From: Cellulomonas humilata
Lineage (GTDB): Bacteria > Actinomycetota > Actinomycetes > Actinomycetales > Cellulomonadaceae
Assembly (NCBI RefSeq): GCF_030814415.1
Contig: NZ_JAUSVB010000001.1
Coordinates: forward strand, 186,001-250,000
DNA: 64,000 nt
Direction: 5' to 3'
Part shown: positions 37,424 to 46,483 of the stretch, piece after piece
Layout of the letters: each line of letters begins with the position of its first letter
How positions within the stretch are numbered: the first letter of the stretch is position 1
Position numbers and translations under genes: made by a program
The notes under the pieces: generated by a model
Told to the model about the DNA's origin: nothing
Seen by the model: only the letters and a program-made list of their open reading frames with translations
Database searches by the model: none

Positions 37424-38983
37424 TCAGGCGAACGCCACGATCTTGCTCAGGAGGCTCGGACCGGTCCGGTCGAGCGTGCGACCACCGACGCGCACACCGA
37501 TCGCCAGGAGCGCCGAGCCGAGCACCAGCCCGACGACGAGGGTCACCCAGCCGAGCGTGACCGACCCACCGCGGACAGCCATCAGCGCGAGGACCATCTC
37601 GGGCAGGCACAGCGCCATGACGACCAGCCAGCCGACCAGCTGGGAGAGGACCGACGCCGTCGAGGCACCCTGCTTCGTCTGGAACGGGCTCTCGCCCGGC
37701 AGCTGGACGGGGTAGACGACGAGCGCGGACAGGACGCTGGAGCCGCCGAGCGACGTCAGCAGCACCCCGAACGACAGCCCGAGCAGCGCGAGGATCGTGT
37801 GCGGCTGGCGGGCGACCAGTGCGGAGCCCACGACGAGGACCGTGACCGCGGGCACGGCGATCGCTCCCGCCGCGATGACCCGACCCAGCCGGTCCGCGCT
37901 CCCGCGCAGGGGTGCGGCGACGTGCGTCCAGAAGGCGGAGCCGTCGTACGCGACGTCGGCGGAGATCCCCCAGCCCATGAGATAGGCCGCGATGGGGCCG
38001 ATGAGCAGGACCACCTCGCCACCCGGGCTGACGATGTACAGCACCACCGCGAGCACTGGTACGACGGCCACGGCGAGCGCGTAGCGCGGGTCCCGCGCCC
38101 AGTACGTCAGGCATCGTGCGGTGACCGCGCCGAGCGGTGTCGCGGGCAGCCGGTCGAACCAGCCGAGGCCGCGGCCCTTCGACGAGACCTTCTGGTGCGC
38201 GGGGTTGACCAGCGCGTGCGCCAGCGACCGGTCCCACACGACGGCGACGACCGCGAGCGTCGCCACGGCGATCCCGAAGCGCGCCACCGCCAGCCCCCAC
38301 TGCCCGTCCGCGACGGCGGCCGGCACCGCCCAGGACGCGCCGAACGGGGTCCACGACAGGACGTCGGCCACCTGCTGGAGCAGGTCCTGCGTGATGGTCG
38401 CGCCCGAGGTCAGCCGGCCCAGGACCGGTCCCACGACGATGAACGGCAGCACGGCGACGGCGGCCATGACCTCGCGGAAGCGTCGGCCCGTGACCAGGGT
38501 GGACGCGGCCGAGGTCGTCGCCCGCGCGCCGATCACGCACGTCGCGACGGCGAGCGCCGCGCAGACGATCCCGACGACGAGCGCCGCCGGGGTCCGCCAC
38601 CACACGCCCGCCATCGCGAGCGCCGACCCCACCGTGATCGCGCCGGGCACCCCGATGATCCCCGCGAGGGCGAGGCCCGTGAGCAGGGACCGCCGCGGGA
38701 TGGCGAACGTGACGAACCGCGCGGGGTCGATGGTGGAGTCCAGACCGAAGGCGACGAGCGGCACCACCCACCAGCCCAGGACGAGCACGGAGCCGGCGAG
38801 CACGGTGACGAGCCCACGGATGTCGGGCTCCTGCACGCTGAGCACCGCCATCGACACCACCACGAGCACCAGGGCACCGAGCCCGTACAGGGAGCCGACG
38901 ACGAGGCCGACCACCTGCCAGGCGCTGCGCCGCAGCGCGTTGCGCAGCAGGGTCAGCTTCAGGCGGACGAGGTGCGCAACCAC
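37424..38983 (-). CDS. ABC-2 type exporter permease
   Basis: About 519 residues with roughly twelve hydrophobic helices, for example VVGLVVGSLYGLGALVLVVVS, SVLVLGWWVVPLVAFGL, VVLLIGPIAAYLMGWGIS and WVTLVVGLVLGSALLAIGV. The pattern is that of the large actinobacterial ABC-2 permeases paired with an adjacent single ATPase. I choose GTG 38981-38983, which overlaps the ATPase gene by 25 bases; a later start is possible. The substrate is unknown. The next gene downstream, ychF, has its own promoter. Confidence 0.82.
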   Translation of the reverse strand: MVAHLVRLKLTLLRNALRRSAWQVVGLVVGSLYGLGALVLVVVSMAVLSVQEPDIRGLVTVLAGSVLVLGWWVVPLVAFGLDSTIDPARFVTFAIPRRSLLTGLALAGIIGVPGAITVGSALAMAGVWWRTPAALVVGIVCAALAVATCVIGARATTSAASTLVTGRRFREVMAAVAVLPFIVVGPVLGRLTSGATITQDLLQQVADVLSWTPFGASWAVPAAVADGQWGLAVARFGIAVATLAVVAVVWDRSLAHALVNPAHQKVSSKGRGLGWFDRLPATPLGAVTARCLTYWARDPRYALAVAVVPVLAVVLYIVSPGGEVVLLIGPIAAYLMGWGISADVAYDGSAFWTHVAAPLRGSADRLGRVIAAGAIAVPAVTVLVVGSALVARQPHTILALLGLSFGVLLTSLGGSSVLSALVVYPVQLPGESPFQTKQGASTASVLSQLVGWLVVMALCLPEMVLALMAVRGGSVTLGWVTLVVGLVLGSALLAIGVRVGGRTLDRTGPSLLSKIVAFA

Positions 38984-39726
38984 GCCAGCCCCTCCCCGGT
39001 CACGCGTCCGCCGACCAGGTCGACGAACCGGTCCTCGAGGCTGCCGTTGCCGCGGACCTCGTCGATGGTGCCGGCCGCGAGCACGTGGCCCGCCGCGATC
39101 ACCGCGACGTGGTCGCACATGCGCTGGACCAGGTCCATGACGTGCGACGACACGATCACGGTGCCGCCCGACGTGACGTACGAGCGCAGGATGTCGCGGA
39201 TGTTCGCGGCGGACACCGGGTCGACGGCCTCGAACGGCTCGTCCAGGACCAGCAGCCGGGGTGCGTGCACCAGCGCGCACGCCAGGGCGACCTTCTTCGT
39301 CATGCCCGCGGAGTACTCGACGACGAGCTTCGTCGCGTCGGCGGTCAGGTCCAGGGCGGCCAGCAGGTCGGCCGCGCGGGCGGCGACGGTCTCGCGGTCG
39401 AGCCCCTGCAGCAGCCCCGCGTAGGTGATGAGCTGCTCACCCGTCAGCCGGTCGAAGAGGCGGACGCCGTCGGGCAGCACCCCGAGCATGCTCTTGACCT
39501 CGATCGGGGACGCCCACAGGTCGCGGCCGTGCACCAGCACGGTGCCGAAGTCGGGCTGCAGCAGCCCGGTCGCCATCGAGAGTGTGGTCGTCTTGCCGGC
39601 GCCGTTGGGGCCGACGAGGCCGTAGAACGAGCCGGCAGGGACGACGAGGTCGATGCCGGAGACGGCGATCTTGTCGCCGAACTTGCGCCACAGTCCGCGC
39701 AGCTCGAGGGCGGGTGCGTTCGACAT
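38959..39726 (-). CDS. ABC-2 type exporter ATP-binding protein
   Basis: A 255-residue ABC ATPase starting MSNAPALELRGLWRKFG. Walker A is GPNGAGKTTTLSMATG, Walker B region is PRLLVLDEPFEAVDPVS and the switch histidine is in VIVSSHVMD. The signature, usually LSGGQ, reads YSAGMTKKVALACAL, a variant found in this exporter subgroup. It is translated just ahead of the overlapping permease gene. Together they form a two-gene exporter divergent from rmuC. Confidence 0.92.
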   Translation of the reverse strand: MSNAPALELRGLWRKFGDKIAVSGIDLVVPAGSFYGLVGPNGAGKTTTLSMATGLLQPDFGTVLVHGRDLWASPIEVKSMLGVLPDGVRLFDRLTGEQLITYAGLLQGLDRETVAARAADLLAALDLTADATKLVVEYSAGMTKKVALACALVHAPRLLVLDEPFEAVDPVSAANIRDILRSYVTSGGTVIVSSHVMDLVQRMCDHVAVIAAGHVLAAGTIDEVRGNGSLEDRFVDLVGGRVTGEGLAWLRTSSA

Positions 39727-39817
39727 CGGACCACCGTAAGGCGTCGTCGGCCCGCCGTGCCTCATTCTCCGGTGGGAGGCCGGGTGGGATGTCGGTGGCT
39801 GCTGGGAGCCTGCACGC

Positions 39818-41164
39818 ATGGACACAGGACTGCTGCTGGGACTCGCGATCGGCGCGGTCGTCGGCGCGCTCGCCGGCTGGATGCTCGCCTCGTCCCGGCT
39901 GCGCGCCGCCGACCTCGAGGCCGCACGGGCGCGCGCGCTGCTCGAGGCCGAGCGGCACGGTGCACAGGCCAGGCTGGCGGACTCCGACCGGCTGGCCGAC
40001 CAGTTCCGGGCCCTGGCGGCCGACGCCCTGGCGACGAGCACCGACCAGTTCCTGGCGCTCGCCCACCAACGGTTCGCCGCCGACCACCAGACGCAGGTCG
40101 GTGAGCTCGCCCAGCGCGAGCAGGCCGTCCGCGCGATGGTGGAGCCGCTGTCCCGCACCCTCGACCAGGTGCGCGTCGAGCTGTCGACCGCCGAGCAGGC
40201 GCGGGCCGCCGGGCAGGCTGCGCTCGGCGAGCAGGTGCGTGCGATGCACCTGGCCTCCGAGCACCTGCGCGGTGAGACGGCGCAGCTGGTCACGGCGCTG
40301 CGCTCGTCGCAGGTGCGGGGGAAGTGGGGTGAGCTGCAGCTCAAGCGGGTCGTCGAGGCCGCGGGGATGCTCGCCCACGTCGACTTCGTCGAGCAGGACC
40401 AGGTCCGCACCGACGACGGGCTGCTGAGGCCGGACATGGTCATCAAGCTCGCAGGCGGGAAGAACGTCGTCGTGGACGCCAAGGTCGCGTTCCTCGGGTT
40501 CCTCGACGCCGCGCAGGCCACCGACGAGCACGTCCGTACCGAGCGGCTCGCGGCGCACGCCCGGCACGTCCGCGCGCACGTCGACGACCTCGCGGGGAAG
40601 CGCTACTGGGACCAGTTCGCCCCGGCACCGGAGTTCGTCGTGATGTTCGTGCCCGCCGAGTCGTTCCTGCACGCCGCCGCCGAGCAGGACCCGCTGCTGA
40701 TCGAGTACGCGTTCGAGCGCAACGTCGTCATCGCCACGCCGACCACCCTGCTCGCCCTCCTGCGCACCGTGTCGTACGCGTGGCGGCAGGACGCGCTGGC
40801 CAGCAACGCGCAGGCCGTCCTGTCGCTCGGCAAGGAGCTGCACGGCCGGCTCGCCACCATGGGCTCGCACCTGGCCAAGCTGGGCCGCGCCATCGACTCC
40901 GCAGCCGGTGCCTACAACCAGACCGTGTCGTCCCTGGAGACCCGGGTCCTGGTCAGCGCCCGACGGTTCGCGGACCTGCACGTGGTCGACGGCGGCCTGG
41001 AGACCCCCGACCCCGTGAACCCGCAGCTCTCCGCGGTCAGCGCGCCCGAGCTGGTCGCGTCGGCCGAGGAGCTGATCGTCATGTTCGACGGCCGCGCCGA
41101 CCGTGACGAGCGCGCCCTCCGCGCCGAGCGCGCCGCGCAACCCCCGGACGCGTCGACGGCCTGA
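39818..41164 (+). CDS. rmuC: DNA recombination protein RmuC
   Basis: A 448-residue protein with an N-terminal membrane helix (LLLGLAIGAVVGALAGWMLA), a long coiled coil rich in Ala/Glu/Gln/Arg (about residues 30-160) and the RmuC nuclease-like domain: VRGKWGELQLKRVVEAAGM, LRPDMVIKLAGGKNVVVDAKV and FVVMFVPAESFLHAA. RmuC limits inversions at short inverted repeats and contains a PD-(D/E)xK-like fold. The start ATG has GGGAG nine bases before it. It converges with ispH across a 136-bp gap with a hairpin. Confidence 0.94.
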   Translation: MDTGLLLGLAIGAVVGALAGWMLASSRLRAADLEAARARALLEAERHGAQARLADSDRLADQFRALAADALATSTDQFLALAHQRFAADHQTQVGELAQREQAVRAMVEPLSRTLDQVRVELSTAEQARAAGQAALGEQVRAMHLASEHLRGETAQLVTALRSSQVRGKWGELQLKRVVEAAGMLAHVDFVEQDQVRTDDGLLRPDMVIKLAGGKNVVVDAKVAFLGFLDAAQATDEHVRTERLAAHARHVRAHVDDLAGKRYWDQFAPAPEFVVMFVPAESFLHAAAEQDPLLIEYAFERNVVIATPTTLLALLRTVSYAWRQDALASNAQAVLSLGKELHGRLATMGSHLAKLGRAIDSAAGAYNQTVSSLETRVLVSARRFADLHVVDGGLETPDPVNPQLSAVSAPELVASAEELIVMFDGRADRDERALRAERAAQPPDASTA

Positions 41165-41185
41165 CGCCCCGCACACGGCGGCCTC

Positions 41186-41238
41186 GAACCCGACATGGGT
41201 GGCGTTCTGGGCCGGAGAGCGACACCCACGTCGGGTTC
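41186..41238. terminator. Long imperfect hairpin between convergent rmuC and ispH
   Basis: GAACCCGACATGGGT (41186-41200) pairs with ACCCACGTCGGGTTC (41224-41238) with a single G-T wobble. Pairing continues inward for about eight further bases with gaps, giving an arm of over 20 bp. It serves as a bidirectional terminator, and its form also resembles dispersed intergenic palindromes. Confidence 0.65.
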
Positions 41239-41300
41239 GTCGGAAGGGGCCGCGGGCGCGCGTCGCGGCTCGCCTGGGGTCAGCGGCAGGCTGCGGTCCG

Positions 41301-42359
41301 TCAGGCCGGCTGGACGTCCAGCGACGTGCGGCCGTCGCGGCGCGGGACGACGGGGGCCTTGCCGGCGGCCTTGAGGTCGGCGCGGAGCTCGCGGGGCAGC
41401 GAGAACATGAGGTCCTCGGTCGCGGTGCGGACCTCCTCGACGTCGCCGAATCCGTGCTCGGCGAGCAGGGCCAGGACGTCCTTGACCAGGATCTCGGGGA
41501 CGGAGGCGCCCGACGTGACGCCGACGGTGGTGACGCCGTCGAGCCAGGCGAGGTCGATCTCGGAGGCCTGGTCGACGCGGTAGGACGTCCGCGCACCGGC
41601 GTCCAGGGCGACCTCGACCAGCCGGACGGAGTTGGACGAGTTCGCCGAGCCGACCGTGATGACCAGGTCGCACTCGGGAGCCAGCTTCTTGACGGCCACC
41701 TGACGGTTCTGGGTGGCGTAGCAGATGTCGTCGCTGGGCGGGTCCTGCAGGTTCGGGAAGCGCTCGCGCAGCCGGCGGACCGTGTCCATGGTCTCGTCGA
41801 CCGAGAGCGTGGTCTGCGAGATCCAGATGAGCCGGTCGGGGTCGCGCACCACGACGTCGGCGACGGCATCCGGGGAGTTCACGACCTGGATGTGGTCGGG
41901 GGCCTCGCCGTACGTGCCCTCGACCTCCTCGTGGCCGTCGTGGCCGATGAGGAGGATGTCGTAGTCCTCGGACGCGAACCGCACGGCTTCCTTGTGGACC
42001 TTGGTGACCAGCGGGCAGGTGGCGTCGATGGTCTGCAGGTTCCGCGCCGCCGCCTGCGCGTGGACCGCGGGCGAGACACCGTGCGCGGAGAAGACGACGT
42101 GGGAGCCCTCGGGCACCTCGTCGGTCTCGTTCACGAAGACGGCACCCCGGGCTGCCAGCGTCTCGACGACGTACCGGTTGTGGACGATCTCCTTGCGGAC
42201 GTACACGGGGGCGCCGTAGTGCTCGAGCGCCTTCTCGACGGCGATGACCGCGCGGTCGACGCCGGCGCAGTAGCCGCGGGGGGCGGCCAGCAGGACGCGC
42301 TTGCCGGTGGCGGGCGTGCCGGAGGGCGTGCCGGAGGCGGAGACGGTCGGGGAAGTCAC
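41301..42359 (-). CDS. ispH: 4-hydroxy-3-methylbut-2-enyl diphosphate reductase
   Basis: A 352-residue iron-sulfur enzyme making IPP and DMAPP in the last step of the MEP isoprenoid pathway. The three cluster cysteines are visible in [26 protein letters not shown] and [20 protein letters not shown] and [12 protein letters not shown] are substrate-loop motifs. The N-terminal 20 residues are a Ser/Thr/Gly/Pro extension. GTG start (42357-42359) with TAGACT six bases before it, so a leaderless transcript. Divergent from xseA. Confidence 0.96.
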   Translation of the reverse strand: MTSPTVSASGTPSGTPATGKRVLLAAPRGYCAGVDRAVIAVEKALEHYGAPVYVRKEIVHNRYVVETLAARGAVFVNETDEVPEGSHVVFSAHGVSPAVHAQAAARNLQTIDATCPLVTKVHKEAVRFASEDYDILLIGHDGHEEVEGTYGEAPDHIQVVNSPDAVADVVVRDPDRLIWISQTTLSVDETMDTVRRLRERFPNLQDPPSDDICYATQNRQVAVKKLAPECDLVITVGSANSSNSVRLVEVALDAGARTSYRVDQASEIDLAWLDGVTTVGVTSGASVPEILVKDVLALLAEHGFGDVEEVRTATEDLMFSLPRELRADLKAAGKAPVVPRRDGRTSLDVQPA

Positions 42360-42365
42360 GGTCCG

Positions 42366-42371
42366 AGTCTA
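42366..42371 (-). promoter_or_regulatory. -10 element of ispH, leaderless type
   Basis: TAGACT on the minus strand is separated from the GTG start by only six bases, leaving no room for a 5' leader or ribosome-binding site. Confidence 0.55.
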
Positions 42372-42476
42372 GATCGGCGGGCCGCATCGGCCCTGCTCGG
42401 AGGCGCCCCGCGGGTGTGACCTGCACCCGACCCGCACGGCCCCGTCACATGCGGCGGGGGCGGAGATGTCGGCGCC

Positions 42477-43751
42477 ATGAGGCAGGCTGGGCGTGTGAGC
42501 ACCGGCCCCCTGAGCACCCCGGCGACGGCCGGCCCTCGTCCGCTGCGCGCGGCGGACACCACCCCCGACCGCCCCTGGCCGGTGCGGCACCTGGCACCGA
42601 AGATCGCCGACTACATCGCGAAGATGCCGCCGGTGTGGGTCGAGGGGCAGGTGCTGAACCTCAAGCGGTGGAACACCCTCTACTTCCTGACGCTGCGCGA
42701 CACCGACCTCGACATGTCCCTGTCGGTCACGGCCCCGGCCTCCGCCATCGACAAGCTCGCGGACAAGCTCGCGGACGGTGCGCACCTCGTGGTGCACGCC
42801 CGACCGCAGTTCCACGCCAAGAAGGGGACCCTGACGTTCGCCGCCGACGACGTGCGGCTGGTCGGGCTCGGCGAGCTGCTCGCGCGGATCGAGCACCTCA
42901 AGGGCGTGCTCGGCGCCGAGGGGCTGTTCGAGCCGTCGCGCAAGCGCGGGCTGCCGTTCCTGCCGGCGGTGGTCGGGCTGATCGTCGCGCAGCAGGGCGA
43001 CGCCGAGCACGACGTGGTGTCCAACGCACGCGCCCGGTGGTCCGCGGTGCAGTTCGAGATCCGCCGGGTGACCGTGCAGGGGCCGCGGGCGGTGCCCGAG
43101 GTCAGTGCGGCGATCGCGGAGCTGGACCGGGACCCGCGCGTCGACGTGATCGTGGTCGCCCGCGGCGGTGGGTCGTTCGAGGACCTGCTGCCGTTCAGCA
43201 ACGAGTCGCTGGTGCGCGTCGCGGCGGCCTGCAGGACACCTCTGGTCAGCGCGATCGGGCACCACCTGGACACGCCGCTGCTGGACCTCGTCGCGGACCT
43301 CCGCGCCTCGACTCCGACCGACGCCGCCAAGCGGATCGTGCCGGACGTCAGCGAGGAGCGTGCGCGGCTGACCCAGGCGCGGCTGCGCGCCCGGGCCGCA
43401 CTCACGCACCGCCTCACCCGCGAGCAGAGCGGGCTCGACCACTGGCGCAGCCGGCCCGTGCTGGCCAACCCGACGACGCTGGTGGACATGCACGAGCACC
43501 GCGTCGACGCCCTGCGCGAGAGTGCGCGGCGGTCCCTGCACACCGCGCTCGTGCACGGCCGCGCCGAGGTGGCCGGGCTCAGCGCCCAGGTCCGTGCCCT
43601 GTCGCCGGCCGCCACGCTCGACCGCGGGTACGCCGTCGTGCAGGGCGCCGACGGGCACGTGGTGCGGGACCCGGACGACGTCGCGCCCGATGAGCTGTTG
43701 CGTATCCGGGTCGCCCGCGGCGAGCTGGCCGCGACGGTCACCTCGAGCTGA
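42477..43751 (+). CDS. xseA: Exodeoxyribonuclease VII large subunit
   Basis: A 424-residue nuclease subunit that degrades single-stranded DNA together with XseB. The N-terminal OB-fold has VWVEGQVLNLKRWNTLYFLTL. The catalytic domain has FLPAVVGLIVAQQGDAEHDVV, DVIVVARGGGSFEDLLPFSNE and SAIGHHLDTPLLDLVADLRAS. The family usually reads GHExD where this protein has GHHLD. A coiled-coil region and the conserved C-terminal LDRGYAVVQG follow. ATG 42477 is used; GTG 42495 is an alternative. xseB follows after 208 non-coding bases in which I see nothing. Confidence 0.94.
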   Translation: MRQAGRVSTGPLSTPATAGPRPLRAADTTPDRPWPVRHLAPKIADYIAKMPPVWVEGQVLNLKRWNTLYFLTLRDTDLDMSLSVTAPASAIDKLADKLADGAHLVVHARPQFHAKKGTLTFAADDVRLVGLGELLARIEHLKGVLGAEGLFEPSRKRGLPFLPAVVGLIVAQQGDAEHDVVSNARARWSAVQFEIRRVTVQGPRAVPEVSAAIAELDRDPRVDVIVVARGGGSFEDLLPFSNESLVRVAAACRTPLVSAIGHHLDTPLLDLVADLRASTPTDAAKRIVPDVSEERARLTQARLRARAALTHRLTREQSGLDHWRSRPVLANPTTLVDMHEHRVDALRESARRSLHTALVHGRAEVAGLSAQVRALSPAATLDRGYAVVQGADGHVVRDPDDVAPDELLRIRVARGELAATVTSS

Positions 43752-43959
43752 CGGACGACACGCGACCGTCTGCGCCAACCGCGCCGCGTGCTCGTCCGCG
43801 CGACGCAACCCAGGGCCGATCGACGACGTGCGGACGAGTCGCGCCAACGGTGCCCGCAGCGCGCCCGCATCACCCGGTCCGGACGCCGCTCACCGCGACC
43901 CGCTGCGGCCGCGGCGGACACCGGCCGGCGCTGTGGGCACGTCCTGGTTGACTGTCCCC

Positions 43960-44265
43960 GTGCCGAAGTCGTCCCAGTCCGCCGCGTCCGCCTCGTCGTC
44001 CGCCCCGCCCGACCCGAACGCCGACGTCGCCGCCCTCGGCTACGAGGAGGCCCGCGACGAGCTCGTCTCGGTCGTCGCCCGGCTCGAGGCCGGTGCGGCG
44101 ACGCTCGAGGAGTCGCTCGCGCTCTGGGAGCGCGGTGAGGCGTTGGCGACGCGGTGCCAGGAGTGGCTGGACGGTGCTCGTGAGCGGCTCGCCGCCGTGC
44201 GCGACACAGTGGTGGGCGCGGAGGGCAGCACGAACGACAGCATGGACGACGAGGAGACGCGATGA
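43960..44265 (+). CDS. xseB: Exodeoxyribonuclease VII small subunit
   Basis: About 101 residues from GTG 43960 (VPKSSQSAAS). The conserved three-helix core is LGYEEARDELVSVVARLEAGA, then TLEESLALWERGEALATRCQEWL, typical of XseB. Serine/alanine-rich N-terminal and acidic C-terminal tails flank it. The small subunit coats the extended coiled coil of XseA. The frame is open far upstream across xseA, but that is shadow sequence. The stop overlaps the ATG of the sugar kinase gene (ATGA). Confidence 0.92.
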   Translation: MPKSSQSAASASSSAPPDPNADVAALGYEEARDELVSVVARLEAGAATLEESLALWERGEALATRCQEWLDGARERLAAVRDTVVGAEGSTNDSMDDEETR

Positions 44266-45194
44266 CCACGCCGACAGCAGACCGGGCCCTCGTGATCGGC
44301 GAGGCGCTCATCGACGTGGTCGCACGCCCCGACGGCAGTCGCGCGCAGCACCCCGGCGGCAGCCCCGCCAACGTCGCCCTCGGGCTCGGCCGGCTCGGTC
44401 GGCGCGTGGACCTGCTGACGTGGCTCGGGCAGGACGCGGACGGCGACCTGGTGCGCCGGCACCTGCTCGGTTCGGGCGTCAACGTCCTGCAGGGCAACCG
44501 GTCGGCGCTGCGCACCCCCGTCGCGACGGCGCACCTCGACGCCGAGGGCACCGCTTCCTACGAGTTCGACCTCGAGTGGGACCTGCCCGAGACGTGGGAC
44601 GAGGAGCCCGGCAACCCGCTGGTCGTGCACACCGGCTCGATCGCGACGGTGCTGCAGCCCGGCGGTGCCGCAGTCGCGACGATCGTGGCCCGCAGCCGCG
44701 CGACGTCGACCATCACCTACGACCCCAACCTGCGACCCGTGCTCATGGGCTCACCGGCGCACGCCCTGCCCGTCGTCGAGGCGCTGGTCCGCCTGGCCGA
44801 CGTCGTGAAGGTCAGCGACGAGGACCTCGCGTGGCTGCACCCCGGTGTAGCACCGGCGGAGATCGCCGAGGAGTGGAGCCGGTCCGGGCCGTCGCTCGTC
44901 GTCGTCACGCACGGCGGCGAAGGGGCGTTCGCGAGCACGTCGGCCGGCGCGCGGATCTCGGTCGCGGCGCCGAAGGTGCAGGTCGCGGACACCGTGGGTG
45001 CCGGGGACTCGTTCATGGGCGGGCTGATCGACGGGCTCTGGTCGGCCGGGCTGCTCGGGGCGGACCGTCGGCAGGCGCTGGCGGACGTCGACGCCGCGAC
45101 GGTCGAGGGCGTGCTGGAGCGGTGCGCGCGCATCGCCGCGATCACGGTCTCGCGCGCAGGCGCGAACCCGCCGCGCTCGACCGAGCTCGACTGA
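44262..45194 (+). CDS. PfkB-family carbohydrate kinase (fructokinase-like)
   Basis: A 310-residue ribokinase-fold kinase. Signature 1 is HPGGSPANVALGLGRLG and signature 2 is VADTVGAGDSFMGGLIDGL with the catalytic aspartate in GAGDS. ITYDPNLRPVLMG and VVVTHGGEGAF are also diagnostic. The GEALIDVV start and NPNLRP-like motif favour fructokinase, but ribokinase-family substrates cannot be told apart safely by eye. Translationally coupled to xseB (ATGA) and convergent with the sugar importer's ATPase gene, which ends 16 bases away. Confidence 0.9.
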   Translation: MTTPTADRALVIGEALIDVVARPDGSRAQHPGGSPANVALGLGRLGRRVDLLTWLGQDADGDLVRRHLLGSGVNVLQGNRSALRTPVATAHLDAEGTASYEFDLEWDLPETWDEEPGNPLVVHTGSIATVLQPGGAAVATIVARSRATSTITYDPNLRPVLMGSPAHALPVVEALVRLADVVKVSDEDLAWLHPGVAPAEIAEEWSRSGPSLVVVTHGGEGAFASTSAGARISVAAPKVQVADTVGAGDSFMGGLIDGLWSAGLLGADRRQALADVDAATVEGVLERCARIAAITVSRAGANPPRSTELD

Positions 45195-45210
45195 GGCGAC
45201 CTGGGGGACG

Positions 45211-46467
45211 TCAGGCGCGGGACTTCTCGCGGGCCTGTGCGCGCTCCAGCGACGCCTTGCGGTCGGCCTCGTTCTCCTGGTCGATCGACTTCGCGGCCTC
45301 GGCGTCCCAGGTGAGGTTCTCGCCGGTCTCGGGGTCGAACACCATCATGCGCGCGGGGTCGAACCAGAGGTTCGCGTCGTCGCCGTCGCGGACCTTCGTC
45401 TCGGACCCGAGCGTGACGATGAGCTGGGTGCGCAGGCCCTCGCCGTCGAGGTCCCGGTCGAGCTCCTCGAGGGTCGTCGCGACGTCGGGGTTGGTATCGA
45501 ACGGGATGTACGCGTAGAGCTCCGAGCCGAGCCACTCGCTGACGTCCACGGGCGCGTCGAACGTGACGCCGGACGCCACCTTGGACTCCTCCAGCAGGTT
45601 GACGTCCTCGAAGTGCTCGGGGCGGATGCCGACGATGACGAGCTTCTTGTCGCCGAGCTTCGAGGCGAGGTCGGCGGAGATGGGGACGTCGGCGAACGGC
45701 AGCTTCATGGTCGCTCCGTTGACCTCGCCGGGCAGGAAGTTCATGGGCGGCGAGCCGATGAAGCCGGCGACGAAGAGGTTCACGGGCTGCTCGTAGAGGC
45801 CACGCGGGCTGGCGACCTGCTGGAGCTCACCCTTCCGAAGCACCGCGACGCGGTCGCCCAGGGTCATCGCCTCGGTCTGGTCGTGCGTGACGTAGACCGT
45901 GGTGGTGCCGAGACGGCGCTGCATGCGGGCGATCTCGGTGCGCATCTGGCCGCGCAGCTTGGCGTCGAGGTTGGACAGGGGCTCGTCGAAGAGGAAGGCC
46001 TCAGCCTCCCGGACGATGGCGCGGCCCATCGCGACGCGCTGCCGCTGCCCGCCGGACAGGTTCGCGGGCTTGCGCTGCAGGTGGTCCTGCAGCTCGAGGG
46101 TCTTGGCGGCGAACTCGACCTTCTCCGTGATCTGCGCCTCGGTGAACTTGCCCTTCTGCAGGCGCAGCGGGAAGGCGATGTTCTCGAAGACCGTCAGGTG
46201 GGGGTAGAGCGCGTAGTTCTGGAACACCATGGCGAGCTTGCGGTCGCGAGGTGCCTTGTCGTTGACCCGCGTCCCACCGATCGTCAGCTCACCGGCCGTG
46301 ATGTCCTCGAGGCCGACGATCATGCGCAGCAGGGTCGACTTCCCGCAGCCGGACGGGCCGACGAGGATGACGAACTCGCCGTCGGCGATGTCGAGGCTGA
46401 CCCCTTTCACGGCGAGGAAGCCGTCGCCGTACTGCTTGACGATGTCCTTGAGAGTGATGGCGGCCAT
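45211..46467 (-). CDS. ugpC: Carbohydrate ABC importer ATP-binding protein (UgpC/MsmX type)
   Basis: A 418-residue ATPase. Walker A is GPSGCGKSTLLRMIVGLE, signature [15 protein letters not shown], Walker B EAFLFDEPLSNLDAKLR and switch YVTHDQTEAMTLGDRV. The C-terminal third (from about residue 240) is the TOBE regulatory region with VIVGIRPEHFEDV. Proteins of this type often serve several sugar importers. GAAGGAGAT lies before ATG 46465-46467. Last gene of a four-gene operon, 16 bases after the second permease. Confidence 0.93.
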   Translation of the reverse strand: MAAITLKDIVKQYGDGFLAVKGVSLDIADGEFVILVGPSGCGKSTLLRMIVGLEDITAGELTIGGTRVNDKAPRDRKLAMVFQNYALYPHLTVFENIAFPLRLQKGKFTEAQITEKVEFAAKTLELQDHLQRKPANLSGGQRQRVAMGRAIVREAEAFLFDEPLSNLDAKLRGQMRTEIARMQRRLGTTTVYVTHDQTEAMTLGDRVAVLRKGELQQVASPRGLYEQPVNLFVAGFIGSPPMNFLPGEVNGATMKLPFADVPISADLASKLGDKKLVIVGIRPEHFEDVNLLEESKVASGVTFDAPVDVSEWLGSELYAYIPFDTNPDVATTLEELDRDLDGEGLRTQLIVTLGSETKVRDGDDANLWFDPARMMVFDPETGENLTWDAEAAKSIDQENEADRKASLERAQAREKSRA

Positions 46468-46483
46468 CGGATCTCCTTCGTGG

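Noticed and set aside
36488..39424. 978-codon open frame on the plus strand
   Set aside because: Antisense to ychF and the ABC-2 exporter genes; His/Asp/Arg-rich low-complexity translation.
41165..41300. tRNA or small RNA gene between rmuC and ispH
   Set aside because: The region folds into one long hairpin, not a cloverleaf, and lacks conserved tRNA positions.
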